From positions 23,951-87,950 of the forward strand of contig JAUXTT010000012.1 in NCBI GenBank assembly GCA_030684395.1: DNA of 64,000 nucleotides, written 5' to 3'. This document shows positions 52,681 through 61,968 of the stretch, piece after piece. Source of the DNA: Bacteroidota bacterium (GTDB lineage: Bacteria; Bacteroidota; Bacteroidia; B-17B0; Aurantibacillaceae). How positions within the stretch are numbered: position 1 is the first letter of the stretch; the number at the start of each line of letters is the position of its first letter. The translations under genes were made by a program, and so were the position numbers. Under the pieces are notes generated by a model, which worked only from the letters and a program-made list of their open reading frames with translations, searched no databases and was not told the origin of the DNA.

Positions 52681-54765
52681 ATGGCGAAAAAACAACTACC
52701 CTATATTAATCGTGAGATAGCCTGGCTATCTTTTAATGACAGGGTTTTACAGGAGGCAGAAGACCCTACTACTCCACTTATCGAACGCATTAAGTTTTTA
52801 GGAATCTATTCTAATAATCGTGACGAGTTTTACCGTGTGCGTGTGGCAACGGTAAAACGTATGACCAAACTGGGCAAACGTGCCATTCCATTGATTGGTG
52901 AAGATCCAACCGAACTTTTATCTACTATTCTTAAACGAGTTATTGAACAACAAAAAAAGTTTGAACTCATTTATCAAAATATTTTAAAGGAACTTAAAAA
53001 AAATAATATTTTCATTATTGACGAAACGCTTCTCGATAAAGATCAAAAATTATTTGTGAAAGACTATTTTCAATCAGAATTGCTTTCCAATTTATTCCCG
53101 ATAATAGTTGAAGAGAATGGATCTTTCCCCTATTTAAAGGATAAATCGAGTTACTTATATGTTCGATTGGTTCCCATGGATGGAATACAAAAACAGAAAT
53201 ACGCACTTATTGAAGTTCCAACCAGAAGTAATACACGTTTTGTGGTTTTACCTGCCAAACAAAACAAACAATTCATTATTTTACTGGATGATGTAATTCG
53301 CTTTTGTTTGGATGAAATCTTTGAAGTATTCAGATTGGAAGCTACGGAAGCGTACAATATTAAACTTACCAGAGATGCCGAAATGGACTTGGATAACGAT
53401 CTGTCTCAAAGTTTATTGGAGAAAGTAAGTGAAGGCGTAAAAAATCGTAAAAAAGGAAGCCCTGTTCGTTTGGTATACGATGGAACCATGCCAAAAGATA
53501 TGCTTTCTTTTATGATGCGAAAACTAAATTTCAATAAAAAAGATGCGCCTATTCCAGGAGGAAGATATCACAATTTTAAAGACTTTATCACCTTCCCAAA
53601 ATTAGGGAGAAAAGATTTAGTGTTTAATCACAAACGCCCGCTGAATAATAAATATTTGGTAAATCATAAAGCAAGTATCATTAACGCCATAAAACAACGT
53701 GATATTATGCTTCATTATCCTTATCAATCCTACGATCATATTATAGCTTTATTACGTGAAGCATCTATCGACCCTAATGTTGAATCAATCAAAATTACAT
53801 TGTACCGTGTAGCGGATTCATCCAAGATCGCCAATGCACTGATAAATGCGGTTAAAAACGGCAAACAGGTAACGGTGGTAGTTGAATTACAAGCTCGTTT
53901 TGATGAAGAAAATAATATCTATTGGGCAAACAAACTGAATGAAGAAGGTGCAACTGTAATTTATGGAGTCCCCCGTTTAAAAGTTCACTCCAAACTATTC
54001 CTTATCACCATGCGTGAAAAAGGGAAAGAAGTAAAAATTGCTCATGTTGGTACAGGAAACTTCAACGAAAAAACTGCACGAATTTATACAGATGCCTCTT
54101 TACTTACTGCCGATAGGAGAATTACGGAAGAAGTAAATCAGGTATTTAATTTCTTTAGTGATAACTTCAGAGTTGGAACATATAAAAACTTGGCCGTTTC
54201 TCCTTTCAACATGAGAAAATCGTTGGTAGGTTTAATCAGCCGTGAGATTAGTAATGCCAAAGAAGGTAAAGAAGCCTACATGATTATTAAAGTAAATAAC
54301 CTTGTAGACAGAGAGCTGGTGAATAAACTCTACGAAGCTTCCGAAGCAGGAGTAAAAGTAAATTTGATAGTAAGAGGCTCTTGCTCTATTGCCTGCGGTG
54401 TTCCCGGAGTTAGTGAAAACATCAAAGGAATTTGTATAGTAGATAAATACCTGGAACATAGCCGCATTTTTGTTTTTGCAAACGACGGACATGAGCGGAT
54501 ATTTATTTCATCTGCCGATTGGATGCCACGTAACCTCGATCAACGTTGCGAAGTAGCGGTTCCTATCTATGACAAGAATATTCAAAAAGAACTGAAAGAT
54601 ATATTGGCTATTCAACTTGGTAGTAATGTAAAAACGCGCATCCTGGATGAAAAACTAAGCAATAAATACAAAAAACCATTGGCTCGCCAAAAACAGATCA
54701 GAGCGCAGGATGCTGTGTACGATTATTTATTAAAAGAAAAACAGAACTATTTAAAACACCTATAG
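52681..54765 (+). CDS. ppk1: Polyphosphate kinase 1
   Basis: The 694-residue product has the four-domain PPK1 layout: an N-terminal helical domain (INREIAWLSFNDRVLQEA), the head domain, and two phospholipase-D-like catalytic domains. The catalytic-histidine regions are VHSKLFLITMREKGKEV with HVGTGNFNEKTARIYTD, and EHSRIFVFANDG. The enzyme polymerises the gamma phosphate of ATP into polyphosphate. ppx starts one base after its stop. Confidence 0.96.
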   Translation: MAKKQLPYINREIAWLSFNDRVLQEAEDPTTPLIERIKFLGIYSNNRDEFYRVRVATVKRMTKLGKRAIPLIGEDPTELLSTILKRVIEQQKKFELIYQNILKELKKNNIFIIDETLLDKDQKLFVKDYFQSELLSNLFPIIVEENGSFPYLKDKSSYLYVRLVPMDGIQKQKYALIEVPTRSNTRFVVLPAKQNKQFIILLDDVIRFCLDEIFEVFRLEATEAYNIKLTRDAEMDLDNDLSQSLLEKVSEGVKNRKKGSPVRLVYDGTMPKDMLSFMMRKLNFNKKDAPIPGGRYHNFKDFITFPKLGRKDLVFNHKRPLNNKYLVNHKASIINAIKQRDIMLHYPYQSYDHIIALLREASIDPNVESIKITLYRVADSSKIANALINAVKNGKQVTVVVELQARFDEENNIYWANKLNEEGATVIYGVPRLKVHSKLFLITMREKGKEVKIAHVGTGNFNEKTARIYTDASLLTADRRITEEVNQVFNFFSDNFRVGTYKNLAVSPFNMRKSLVGLISREISNAKEGKEAYMIIKVNNLVDRELVNKLYEASEAGVKVNLIVRGSCSIACGVPGVSENIKGICIVDKYLEHSRIFVFANDGHERIFISSADWMPRNLDQRCEVAVPIYDKNIQKELKDILAIQLGSNVKTRILDEKLSNKYKKPLARQKQIRAQDAVYDYLLKEKQNYLKHL

Positions 54766-54766
54766 A

Positions 54767-55657
54767 ATGATATTTGCAGCGATAGATATTGGATCAAATG
54801 CCGTACGACTCTTATTTAGTCACGTACATGAGCAGAAAGGAAAAGCAATTTTTAAAAAGGGAGAGTTGATTCGTTTACCTATTCGTTTAGGTGACGATTC
54901 GTTTACAAAAAAAGAAATTTCACCCGAAAAGGCAGAAAAACTGGTAACCGCCATGCGGGGATTTTCTGAGATCATCAAAGTGTTTGATGTAATATCTATG
55001 AAAGCCTGTGCTACTTCAGCTATGCGCGATGCAAGCAATGGGGCGGAGATTATTGCACGTATTAAAAAAGAATCAGGGATCAACGTAGAGATCATTGACG
55101 GAAAAACTGAAGCTGCCACAATTTTCTCTAACCACGTAGAAGAATTAATGGATCCTAAACAAGCCTATTTGTATATTGATGTGGGCGGTGGAAGTACCGA
55201 ATTAACACTGATCTCTAACAGAAAAGTGCTTGCTTCCAAATCTTTTAATATTGGTACTATCCGTATATTATGTGATAAAGTAGAAAAAGAAGAATGGGAA
55301 CATTTTAAAACCTGGATCAAGAAAAATACAGCCGGTGTTCAGCCGCTCACTGCTATTGGTTCAGGAGGGAACATCAATAAACTTTACAAAATGAGTGGCA
55401 AAAAGGAAAACAAACACCTGAGCTACGATAAGGTAAAAGATATGTATGATATGCTAAACTCATATACTTATGATGAACGTGTAACAGTGTTGGGATTAAA
55501 TCCCGATCGCGCCGATGTTATTATTCCTGCTACAAAAATATTTCTAACCACCATGAAGCATGCTGATATTGAAAAGGTGCTTGTTCCTCAGATAGGTTTA
55601 TCGGATGGTATTATACATTTGTTGTATGAAGAACATATTGCTAAGAAAAAGAAGTAA
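54767..55657 (+). CDS. Exopolyphosphatase, Ppx/GppA family (short form)
   Basis: The 296-residue product has the ASKHA ATP-binding pattern: IDIGSNAVRLL, the VDVGGGSTELTL phosphate-binding loop, and IGSGGNINKLYK. The C-terminal HD-like domain of long E. coli Ppx is absent, as is common in this phylum. It removes terminal phosphates from polyphosphate or hydrolyses pppGpp. The order sixA-ppk1-ppx with a 1-base gap makes one polyphosphate operon, with synthesis and breakdown balanced in one transcript. Confidence 0.9.
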   Translation: MIFAAIDIGSNAVRLLFSHVHEQKGKAIFKKGELIRLPIRLGDDSFTKKEISPEKAEKLVTAMRGFSEIIKVFDVISMKACATSAMRDASNGAEIIARIKKESGINVEIIDGKTEAATIFSNHVEELMDPKQAYLYIDVGGGSTELTLISNRKVLASKSFNIGTIRILCDKVEKEEWEHFKTWIKKNTAGVQPLTAIGSGGNINKLYKMSGKKENKHLSYDKVKDMYDMLNSYTYDERVTVLGLNPDRADVIIPATKIFLTTMKHADIEKVLVPQIGLSDGIIHLLYEEHIAKKKK

Positions 55658-55705
55658 TAGGTGGTTTAGACTTTGCTCAACAGATACTTACCTTTCACTC
55701 TTGCT

Positions 55706-55918
55706 TTAATTGTATATTTTCGGGATCAACCGGTTTAAAAATGTAGTTACCTCAATAGGAAAGCAACCTATTTTAATTGAATCGTTTAATACCAGATGAA
55801 TGCTACCTACTATTGGCTCCCGAGTTTCATTATCAACAAAAGTAAATTTTATAACTCCCTTATTTTGGGCGAAAGAGAGTAGATGCAATAAAAAAGTAAT
55901 AGGAAAATTGAATATGCT
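55706..55918 (-). pseudogene. Decayed secreted-protein fragment
   Basis: A frame without ATG reads as a signal-like segment (FPITFLLHLLSFAQN) and the start of a CarboxypepD_reg-like beta domain (GVIKFTFVDNETREPIVG), then ends abruptly at a TAA after about 70 codons. The frame begins right after the stop of the antitoxin gene. The missing start and the truncated domain suggest the remains of a longer gene. Confidence 0.45.
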
Positions 55919-56071
55919 TTAGGCATGTTTCATGTTTTTCTCATGTTTTGAAAGAACATCCTTTTTCACTTCATCAAAAGTATATGACTTAGACTTACCT
56001 AATAAGTGATCTTTGCGGCGTTTATTCAACTCTTTTAGTTGATCTGGCGTTAACAGTACTACTTTGGTCAT
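55919..56071 (-). CDS. Orphan addiction-module antitoxin-like protein
   Basis: From the ATG at 56071 the product is 50 residues (MTKVVLLTPDQLKELNKRRK onward), ending with YTFDEVKKDVLSKHEK. The pattern LTxxQxxELxxRxxxH and the WEEV-like tail (here FDEVKKDV) is that of short RelE/ParE-type antitoxins of the putative addiction-module component family. An in-frame start 33 bases upstream is excluded because the promoter box lies between. The normal partner, a toxin of about 95 residues directly downstream, is missing: only a decayed, unrelated frame follows. Confidence 0.6.
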   Translation of the reverse strand: MTKVVLLTPDQLKELNKRRKDHLLGKSKSYTFDEVKKDVLSKHEKNMKHA

Positions 56072-56074
56072 AAG

Positions 56075-56082
56075 CAAATTTA
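56075..56082 (-). promoter_or_regulatory. -7 promoter box for the antitoxin-like gene
   Basis: TAAATTTG on the minus strand (56082 down to 56075) matches TAnnTTTG and ends three bases before the ATG, so the message is probably leaderless. Confidence 0.5.
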
Positions 56083-56110
56083 AGGATTTAAAAAGAAAAT
56101 ACAAATTAAA

Positions 56111-56139
56111 GCCCCTGTCGAATTTGAATCAACAGGGGC
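56111..56139 (-). terminator. Hairpin after the alpha-2-macroglobulin gene
   Basis: GCCCCTGT (56111-56118) pairs with ACAGGGGC (56132-56139). On the minus strand it is followed by TTTAATTTG, a weak U-tract, 24 bp after the stop. Confidence 0.65.
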
Positions 56140-56163
56140 TCAATAAAAGAGTTTATTAAAAAT

Positions 56164-59100
56164 CTACTTCACCATTCCACCCTTCACAACATCGATCCAC
56201 ATTCCGGGTTGACGAACAGAAACGGTGTTATCGTACATAGCTTCTGTGTAAACAGTTGGTAAGTAGAAACGACCACAATAAGCAGCGTTTAATACTACTT
56301 TGTAAGTTTTGCTTCCACCATTGTAAAGATCAAAATAAGTGTACACCCTGTCATCACGGATATCCTGATAGGTAGGAAGATCAGATTTACCACCCATATT
56401 CTGGTTCTCATCCAAACGTGAGTTGTGGATCTCCCAACCGCTTGGGAACACCTGTGTTAATGCCATGTTTTTGTACGATGACTTGATTCCCGGATGCATA
56501 ATAGTAACCGTTGCAACAAAATCAGTGCCCTGATCCAATGCACTTACATCCAGTGGTTCGCCTTTTAATGTTGTATAAGAGATCATCATTTTTACATTGC
56601 TTTCTTTTGCAGTTTCTTGTCCGGCTGTTGGAATACCGCTGCGGATCAATCGCACAAACAATGGACCTTTTCCTTTGTTATTAACTGTTATGCTTGCATT
56701 TGCTCCTGCATTGGTAATTGGAATTTGTTTTACAATTCCGGTAGTACTTACAGCAACATTGGCACCGTTGATCTTACAATCAGCGGCAATGCCTTCTCCT
56801 AATTTATTTGTTTTAGCATATTTGGTTACAGCTAACAATGAGTATGCAGTTGTTTGTGTACTCATCCAGTCATCAGAGCTTAACTGTTTAGCAACTGAAG
56901 TCAACACTTCGAAGCCCTGAGATTTCATTTTTAATAAAGTCAATGTTTCCAAGATCATCGCTTCATCACGGCAAGAAGATCCGTACGTATAAGCATACTC
57001 TGTATATGGTTTTACAGATAATGACAATGAGTTAATTAATTTCTTAGCTGTTTCAGTTTGACCCGCAATTTCATAAGCTGCAGCCAATCTCCATTTAGCA
57101 GAAACAGAAAGATTTTTACTTTCTTTCAAGCGGTTCATACTTCCAAGATCAGATGCTCCTGCCAAAGCCAATGTATATAAACGGTATGCCTGTGTAAGAT
57201 CTTCCTGATACAACATTGCGTTTTTGCTTGCTGTCCAGTTTTGAGCGCGGTCTTTTTGGTAACGTTTCCAATTATCCATTAAACCGTATGGAATGCTATA
57301 ACCTGCTTTTTGTGCTTCCAATAAGAAATGACCTGCATAGTTAGTTCCCCACTCATCAGCAACATTTAAACCTTGCCAGTATGCCAATCCACCAGATGCA
57401 GTTTGGAATCCTTTTAAACGATTTATTGCAGCTTTGATGTTCGACTGAATTACTTTGCTTTGAGCATCACTTAATTCAACCACATCTTTCAGGAACAATT
57501 GAGCGAAAACACTCGAAGTAGTTTGCTCAACACAACCGTGAGGATATTGAATCAAATAATCAATTCGTTTTTGCAGGTTGATCGGCGGCATCGAAGAAAT
57601 TTCCAATACTGCTTTGTTTGTTCCTGCAATTCCAAATGGTTTATAGTTTAATGAAACATTTTTTCCTTTATCAGCCAGCACACCCGATACATCTGTAATG
57701 TATGGATTCGGTGTACGGATCTCAATCTCAATTTCTTCTGATGTGCTCTCCCCTGCTCCTGTTGCTTTGATCTTCACCTTGGCAACTCCTAATACTGATC
57801 TCACTTTCAATCGGAAGGTTACTACCTTATCATCAGGTCTTGTGAACTCAACTGATTTTGTTGCTTCATCCATTACGGTGAAATGTTTATCAGGAACAAC
57901 AGTAATAGTTGCGTTCTTCACTTTATCTTCCATTGCAAAAACAGTTACAGGAAGATCTACTTCTTCATCAGGTCCAAGTACACGAGGTAAAGTACTTAAG
58001 ATCATCAAAGGTTTTTTCACCTTCACCGATTTTTCCGAATTACCATACGCTCCGTCTTTTGCAGCAACCACCATTACACGAACAGCTCCCACGTATTGCG
58101 GGATCTTGATCTTGTGGGTATTGCTTTCTCCTTTATCTAATTTGAACGGACCAACAAAACGCACCATTGGTTTAAAACGCTGAGCATTCGATCCACTCTT
58201 AGCATCCAATTCACTATCACCACCAATGGATAAGATACGTTGCATTACTTTTCCGCTTGCACCAATAATCATATCAAAAATATCCCAGGTCTTAACTCCT
58301 AATGCTTCTTTTGCGTAGAAGGTACTCCATGGATCAGGAGTTTTGAAACGTGTAATGTCCAATAAACCTTCATCAACAATTGCTAAGGTGTAAGCCATTT
58401 CTTTTCCTTGTTCTTCCGATACTTTTACTTCCACTTCTGATTCAGGTCTCCATGAATCAGCGCATGTGATCTTCGGTTTCAATACTGTTTTCTCATCTTT
58501 GATCATTAATGGCAATACACCATACAAACGAATAGGAAGATCGTTCATCACGTTTCCGTGAGGTTGGATCAATGTTGCATGCACATAAATATTAGGAGTC
58601 ATTGCATCCGTTACTTTGAAAGAGTAATCAGTAACACCGTTTTTGGTATCGATCCAGAATGTTTGCAATACTTTGGTTCCTGTTTCTAAACTGATCAATG
58701 CTTTACCTTCTTTTCCGGAAGGGATTGATAATTTCACTTCATCACCTACATTGTATTCTGTTTTATCAGAACTGATGTTCAACATGGTTGCTCCTTCGTT
58801 TCCTTTTGGGGATTTACCTTGCCATGACGGCCAGTCGATAAACATGGTTTGCCCTGCACTGTGTCCGCTGGTTTTATCAGTTACATACACCAAATATCTT
58901 CCCCACTCCGGGTAATTGATCTTGAATTTGAAACTTGCTTTTCCTCCGCTCGTAGTAATATCTTCTGTGTAGATAGCTTGCTTATAATCATTACCAACGT
59001 AGCTTGATAAGTCGTCATTGTAATTATCCCACCACCATCTCCAGCTTACTTTATAAACTTTCACTGTTACTTCCCGGCTTGCAGGATTTCCGTTCTCATC

Positions 59101-61818
59101 TACAGTCGCGATCTTAATTTCCTGATCCGTATCTGTTTCCAGATATCCACGCTCTTTAGGAGCTTCCGGAATTTTCACACCCACGTAATGAGTGTATGGA
59201 GAAAACGGCATAGAAAAACGATCGGTACTGAATGCCCCACCCTCTTCAAAAGCACGGACTGTAAAGTTTGCATTTAAGAAACCAGGAGCATTTTTAACTC
59301 CGGTGAAAGAAGCATTTACTTGTGTGAATCCATTTTCATCAGTTCTGCCATCAAAAATAGTTTGTGATTCAGAATAAAAACCGGATGCAGGATTATCGAA
59401 GGTATAACCTTTGTATCCTTTAAATTCAGTTGATGTTGGAGAGAAAGTAACATCGATCTTTGATTCGAGATTCTTTCCGACTGCACCATGTAACCAATTT
59501 ACCTGAAGTGTTCCTTTCAAATCAACTGCGCTTTCTGCAGTAAGCATTTTGGTATTAAAATCTAAATTCAATTTCAAACGATTCGGCATGATCGTTTCGA
59601 TCTTGATTGTTTTGGTGAATGCTGCCCCGCCCGCTTTTACTTTAGCAGTGTAGTTTCCGGTTGGTGCATAATTATCTGTCTTTGTTCTGAAATCATAAAT
59701 GCCATCTACATTTTTAGATTGAACCAGTTTCTGAACTACTTGTCCCATTGGATTAATTAGTTCCATTGTTACCGGGTATTCTAATGGTAATTTTTTGTCT
59801 TTGTCTTCCAACATAAATGAAAGGAACAAACTATCGCCCGGGCGCCATACTCCACGCTCACCGTAAATAAATCCTTTCAAGCCTTTTTGGATGATCTCAC
59901 CGTTTACTTCAAACGAACTCAAGCTGTTTGATAAACCATCTTCCAGTTTAAGATAGTTACGTTCCTGTCCGCTTTTTGCAATAAGTACAAATGGTTTTCT
60001 CTTGAACTCAAATGTTGCTAATCCGGTTCCATCCGTTTTTGCTTCTCCCATTAATTGTTGTTGGAAATCGTAAGCTTCAATGCTCACACCGCTCATAGGT
60101 TTTGCAGTAACAATATCGCTGGTCATAACTAAATAAGAACCATCGTTCCCTTTTTTAGCCAATAAACCAATATTACTTGCCAATATATTTCTGCTTTGAG
60201 AACGTGATGCGCTATAGTAGGAAGGAGTACATGGATTTTCTCTTTCACGGTAATCATAATAGTCGTAATAATCACCGTATTCATAATCATCCGAATAATA
60301 AGAACCATAGTAGTCCCAGTCTTTTTCATCTTTCTCGGTATCTTCCGGAGCTTCAGTAGCAGGTGCTAAATTAGCAGTTGTATCTCCATTACAATCGTAA
60401 ATAGAATACGAACGTTTGAAACTTAATTTCACATTGTAAATAGCACCCGGTTCTGCTGCGATCAGTTTAGAAAGATCAAGTGCGTATTTAAGATTTTTGT
60501 TGCGAGGTAATTCTCCTAAAGAGTTCAATGGAATCTTTTTCTTTAAAATGGTTTTACCAACACGCATCAGTTCACTTTTCCCACTCAGGTTATTTACCTG
60601 TAAAAATTGCAGTACATTAGTTTCGTAAATCTTGGTGATCTGCACATCCACCGCATTAATGTTTACTGCTTCGAAAGGGAAGATCAAACCTTCAGAGTTT
60701 GGAAGGATCACACCTTTACCATTTATTTTAACGGCAGGTTTTAACTCTTCAAATTCCACCTGAACTTTTACATCCGTTCCTAACTCTTTTCCTTTGCTGT
60801 TTTTGATGGCAGCGCCTAATACAATTGTTTTAGAACCCGATAAACGACTTGTAGGATAGATCTTAATGATATTCCCGTCAATAGCGTATGTAAATGTTGT
60901 TTGAGCTGTTTTAGAAGGATTGTTGCTGTAACTACTTTCGTAATAATCATAATTGCTATCATCATTACCAACGCTTTCAATTTTAATTAAACCATCTAAG
61001 TTTTGACCGGCCTGAATAATATCAGTACAATAAATATTTACAGCCTGATCGGGTTCGTTGGTAACACGGTTAGCCATTACATTAAACTGACCTGCAACCG
61101 GAATAGTGATCTCTCTGCTGAATTCTGTTTTGCTGTCGATAGCTTCGCCATTTACGTTGATCATTAAAACAGATGGCTCTCCTGATTTCTGAATACCATC
61201 AACAATAAAACGGTGACGTGTACTGGATTCGTGATTCCAGGTGATCTTTAATGAACTTCCGGGATGAGAGGTATTAAAACATTTTTCTACCATAGCATGT
61301 TCAGCGAAATCAGCTGTGCTTAACAAACCTGTGATCTGAATGGTTTTATAGCTTTGCTGATCGGTAATGATATAATCATGCACTTCCACATCAATTGCCT
61401 GTGGAATGGTTTGAAAATTAAATTCAAATGTCTTTAGATCATTGGGAACATCAGCTACATCATTCAATTTAAATGAAGCAGAGTATAATTGATTTTGTTT
61501 CAGCCTTGCTGCCGGCTTAAATTCCACCGTATGATCATCTATCCAAATTATCTTTCCGTCAATTGATGGGGAAAAATCGAACAGATTATTATCTAATTCT
61601 TTATTTAGTTCAGGAAGTTCGTTAGCTGCTTTTGCCAATACGATCTGAATTTTTGCTTCCGTAGAAACATAGCCCGAAGTGTAAGCTGTTATGTACTCAC
61701 GAAAAGCAGGGTTTGCTTTTTCGTACTTACCTTTTGCTTTTGAGGAAGAGATGAAGTAGATAGAACCAAATAATACAGCTACCGATGCAAATACGGCAAA
61801 GACTAATTTTTTTGACAT
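56164..61818 (-). CDS. Bacterial alpha-2-macroglobulin with thioester
   Basis: The 1884-residue product has an N-terminal membrane/lipoprotein-like segment (LVFAVFASVAVLFGSIYFIS), a chain of macroglobulin beta domains, and the thioester motif Cys1429-Val-Glu-Gln1432 in PHGCVEQTTS, set in the terpenoid-cyclase-like TED domain. A Tyr/Asp-rich insert (about 500-530) is an unusual low-complexity piece. By analogy to E. coli YfhM it should trap attacking proteases in the periplasm or at the surface, with the thioester reacting on cleavage. The usual partner penicillin-binding protein 1C is not adjacent here. The upstream gene encodes a phosphatase. Confidence 0.93.
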   Translation of the reverse strand: MSKKLVFAVFASVAVLFGSIYFISSSKAKGKYEKANPAFREYITAYTSGYVSTEAKIQIVLAKAANELPELNKELDNNLFDFSPSIDGKIIWIDDHTVEFKPAARLKQNQLYSASFKLNDVADVPNDLKTFEFNFQTIPQAIDVEVHDYIITDQQSYKTIQITGLLSTADFAEHAMVEKCFNTSHPGSSLKITWNHESSTRHRFIVDGIQKSGEPSVLMINVNGEAIDSKTEFSREITIPVAGQFNVMANRVTNEPDQAVNIYCTDIIQAGQNLDGLIKIESVGNDDSNYDYYESSYSNNPSKTAQTTFTYAIDGNIIKIYPTSRLSGSKTIVLGAAIKNSKGKELGTDVKVQVEFEELKPAVKINGKGVILPNSEGLIFPFEAVNINAVDVQITKIYETNVLQFLQVNNLSGKSELMRVGKTILKKKIPLNSLGELPRNKNLKYALDLSKLIAAEPGAIYNVKLSFKRSYSIYDCNGDTTANLAPATEAPEDTEKDEKDWDYYGSYYSDDYEYGDYYDYYDYRERENPCTPSYYSASRSQSRNILASNIGLLAKKGNDGSYLVMTSDIVTAKPMSGVSIEAYDFQQQLMGEAKTDGTGLATFEFKRKPFVLIAKSGQERNYLKLEDGLSNSLSSFEVNGEIIQKGLKGFIYGERGVWRPGDSLFLSFMLEDKDKKLPLEYPVTMELINPMGQVVQKLVQSKNVDGIYDFRTKTDNYAPTGNYTAKVKAGGAAFTKTIKIETIMPNRLKLNLDFNTKMLTAESAVDLKGTLQVNWLHGAVGKNLESKIDVTFSPTSTEFKGYKGYTFDNPASGFYSESQTIFDGRTDENGFTQVNASFTGVKNAPGFLNANFTVRAFEEGGAFSTDRFSMPFSPYTHYVGVKIPEAPKERGYLETDTDQEIKIATVDENGNPASREVTVKVYKVSWRWWWDNYNDDLSSYVGNDYKQAIYTEDITTSGGKASFKFKINYPEWGRYLVYVTDKTSGHSAGQTMFIDWPSWQGKSPKGNEGATMLNISSDKTEYNVGDEVKLSIPSGKEGKALISLETGTKVLQTFWIDTKNGVTDYSFKVTDAMTPNIYVHATLIQPHGNVMNDLPIRLYGVLPLMIKDEKTVLKPKITCADSWRPESEVEVKVSEEQGKEMAYTLAIVDEGLLDITRFKTPDPWSTFYAKEALGVKTWDIFDMIIGASGKVMQRILSIGGDSELDAKSGSNAQRFKPMVRFVGPFKLDKGESNTHKIKIPQYVGAVRVMVVAAKDGAYGNSEKSVKVKKPLMILSTLPRVLGPDEEVDLPVTVFAMEDKVKNATITVVPDKHFTVMDEATKSVEFTRPDDKVVTFRLKVRSVLGVAKVKIKATGAGESTSEEIEIEIRTPNPYITDVSGVLADKGKNVSLNYKPFGIAGTNKAVLEISSMPPINLQKRIDYLIQYPHGCVEQTTSSVFAQLFLKDVVELSDAQSKVIQSNIKAAINRLKGFQTASGGLAYWQGLNVADEWGTNYAGHFLLEAQKAGYSIPYGLMDNWKRYQKDRAQNWTASKNAMLYQEDLTQAYRLYTLALAGASDLGSMNRLKESKNLSVSAKWRLAAAYEIAGQTETAKKLINSLSLSVKPYTEYAYTYGSSCRDEAMILETLTLLKMKSQGFEVLTSVAKQLSSDDWMSTQTTAYSLLAVTKYAKTNKLGEGIAADCKINGANVAVSTTGIVKQIPITNAGANASITVNNKGKGPLFVRLIRSGIPTAGQETAKESNVKMMISYTTLKGEPLDVSALDQGTDFVATVTIMHPGIKSSYKNMALTQVFPSGWEIHNSRLDENQNMGGKSDLPTYQDIRDDRVYTYFDLYNGGSKTYKVVLNAAYCGRFYLPTVYTEAMYDNTVSVRQPGMWIDVVKGGMVK

Positions 61819-61968
61819 AAAAGGATGAATTTAATTTGAATCAAAAATATGCGATTTTTTAAGATAAAAGCAAAGGTTTTTAGGAAAATTTCAGTTTAAG
61901 TGGCGAATTAATCAATAAGTTCTTATGCTTTCATAATGAGAAGATTACAATCTTCAGGAAATAGAAAA

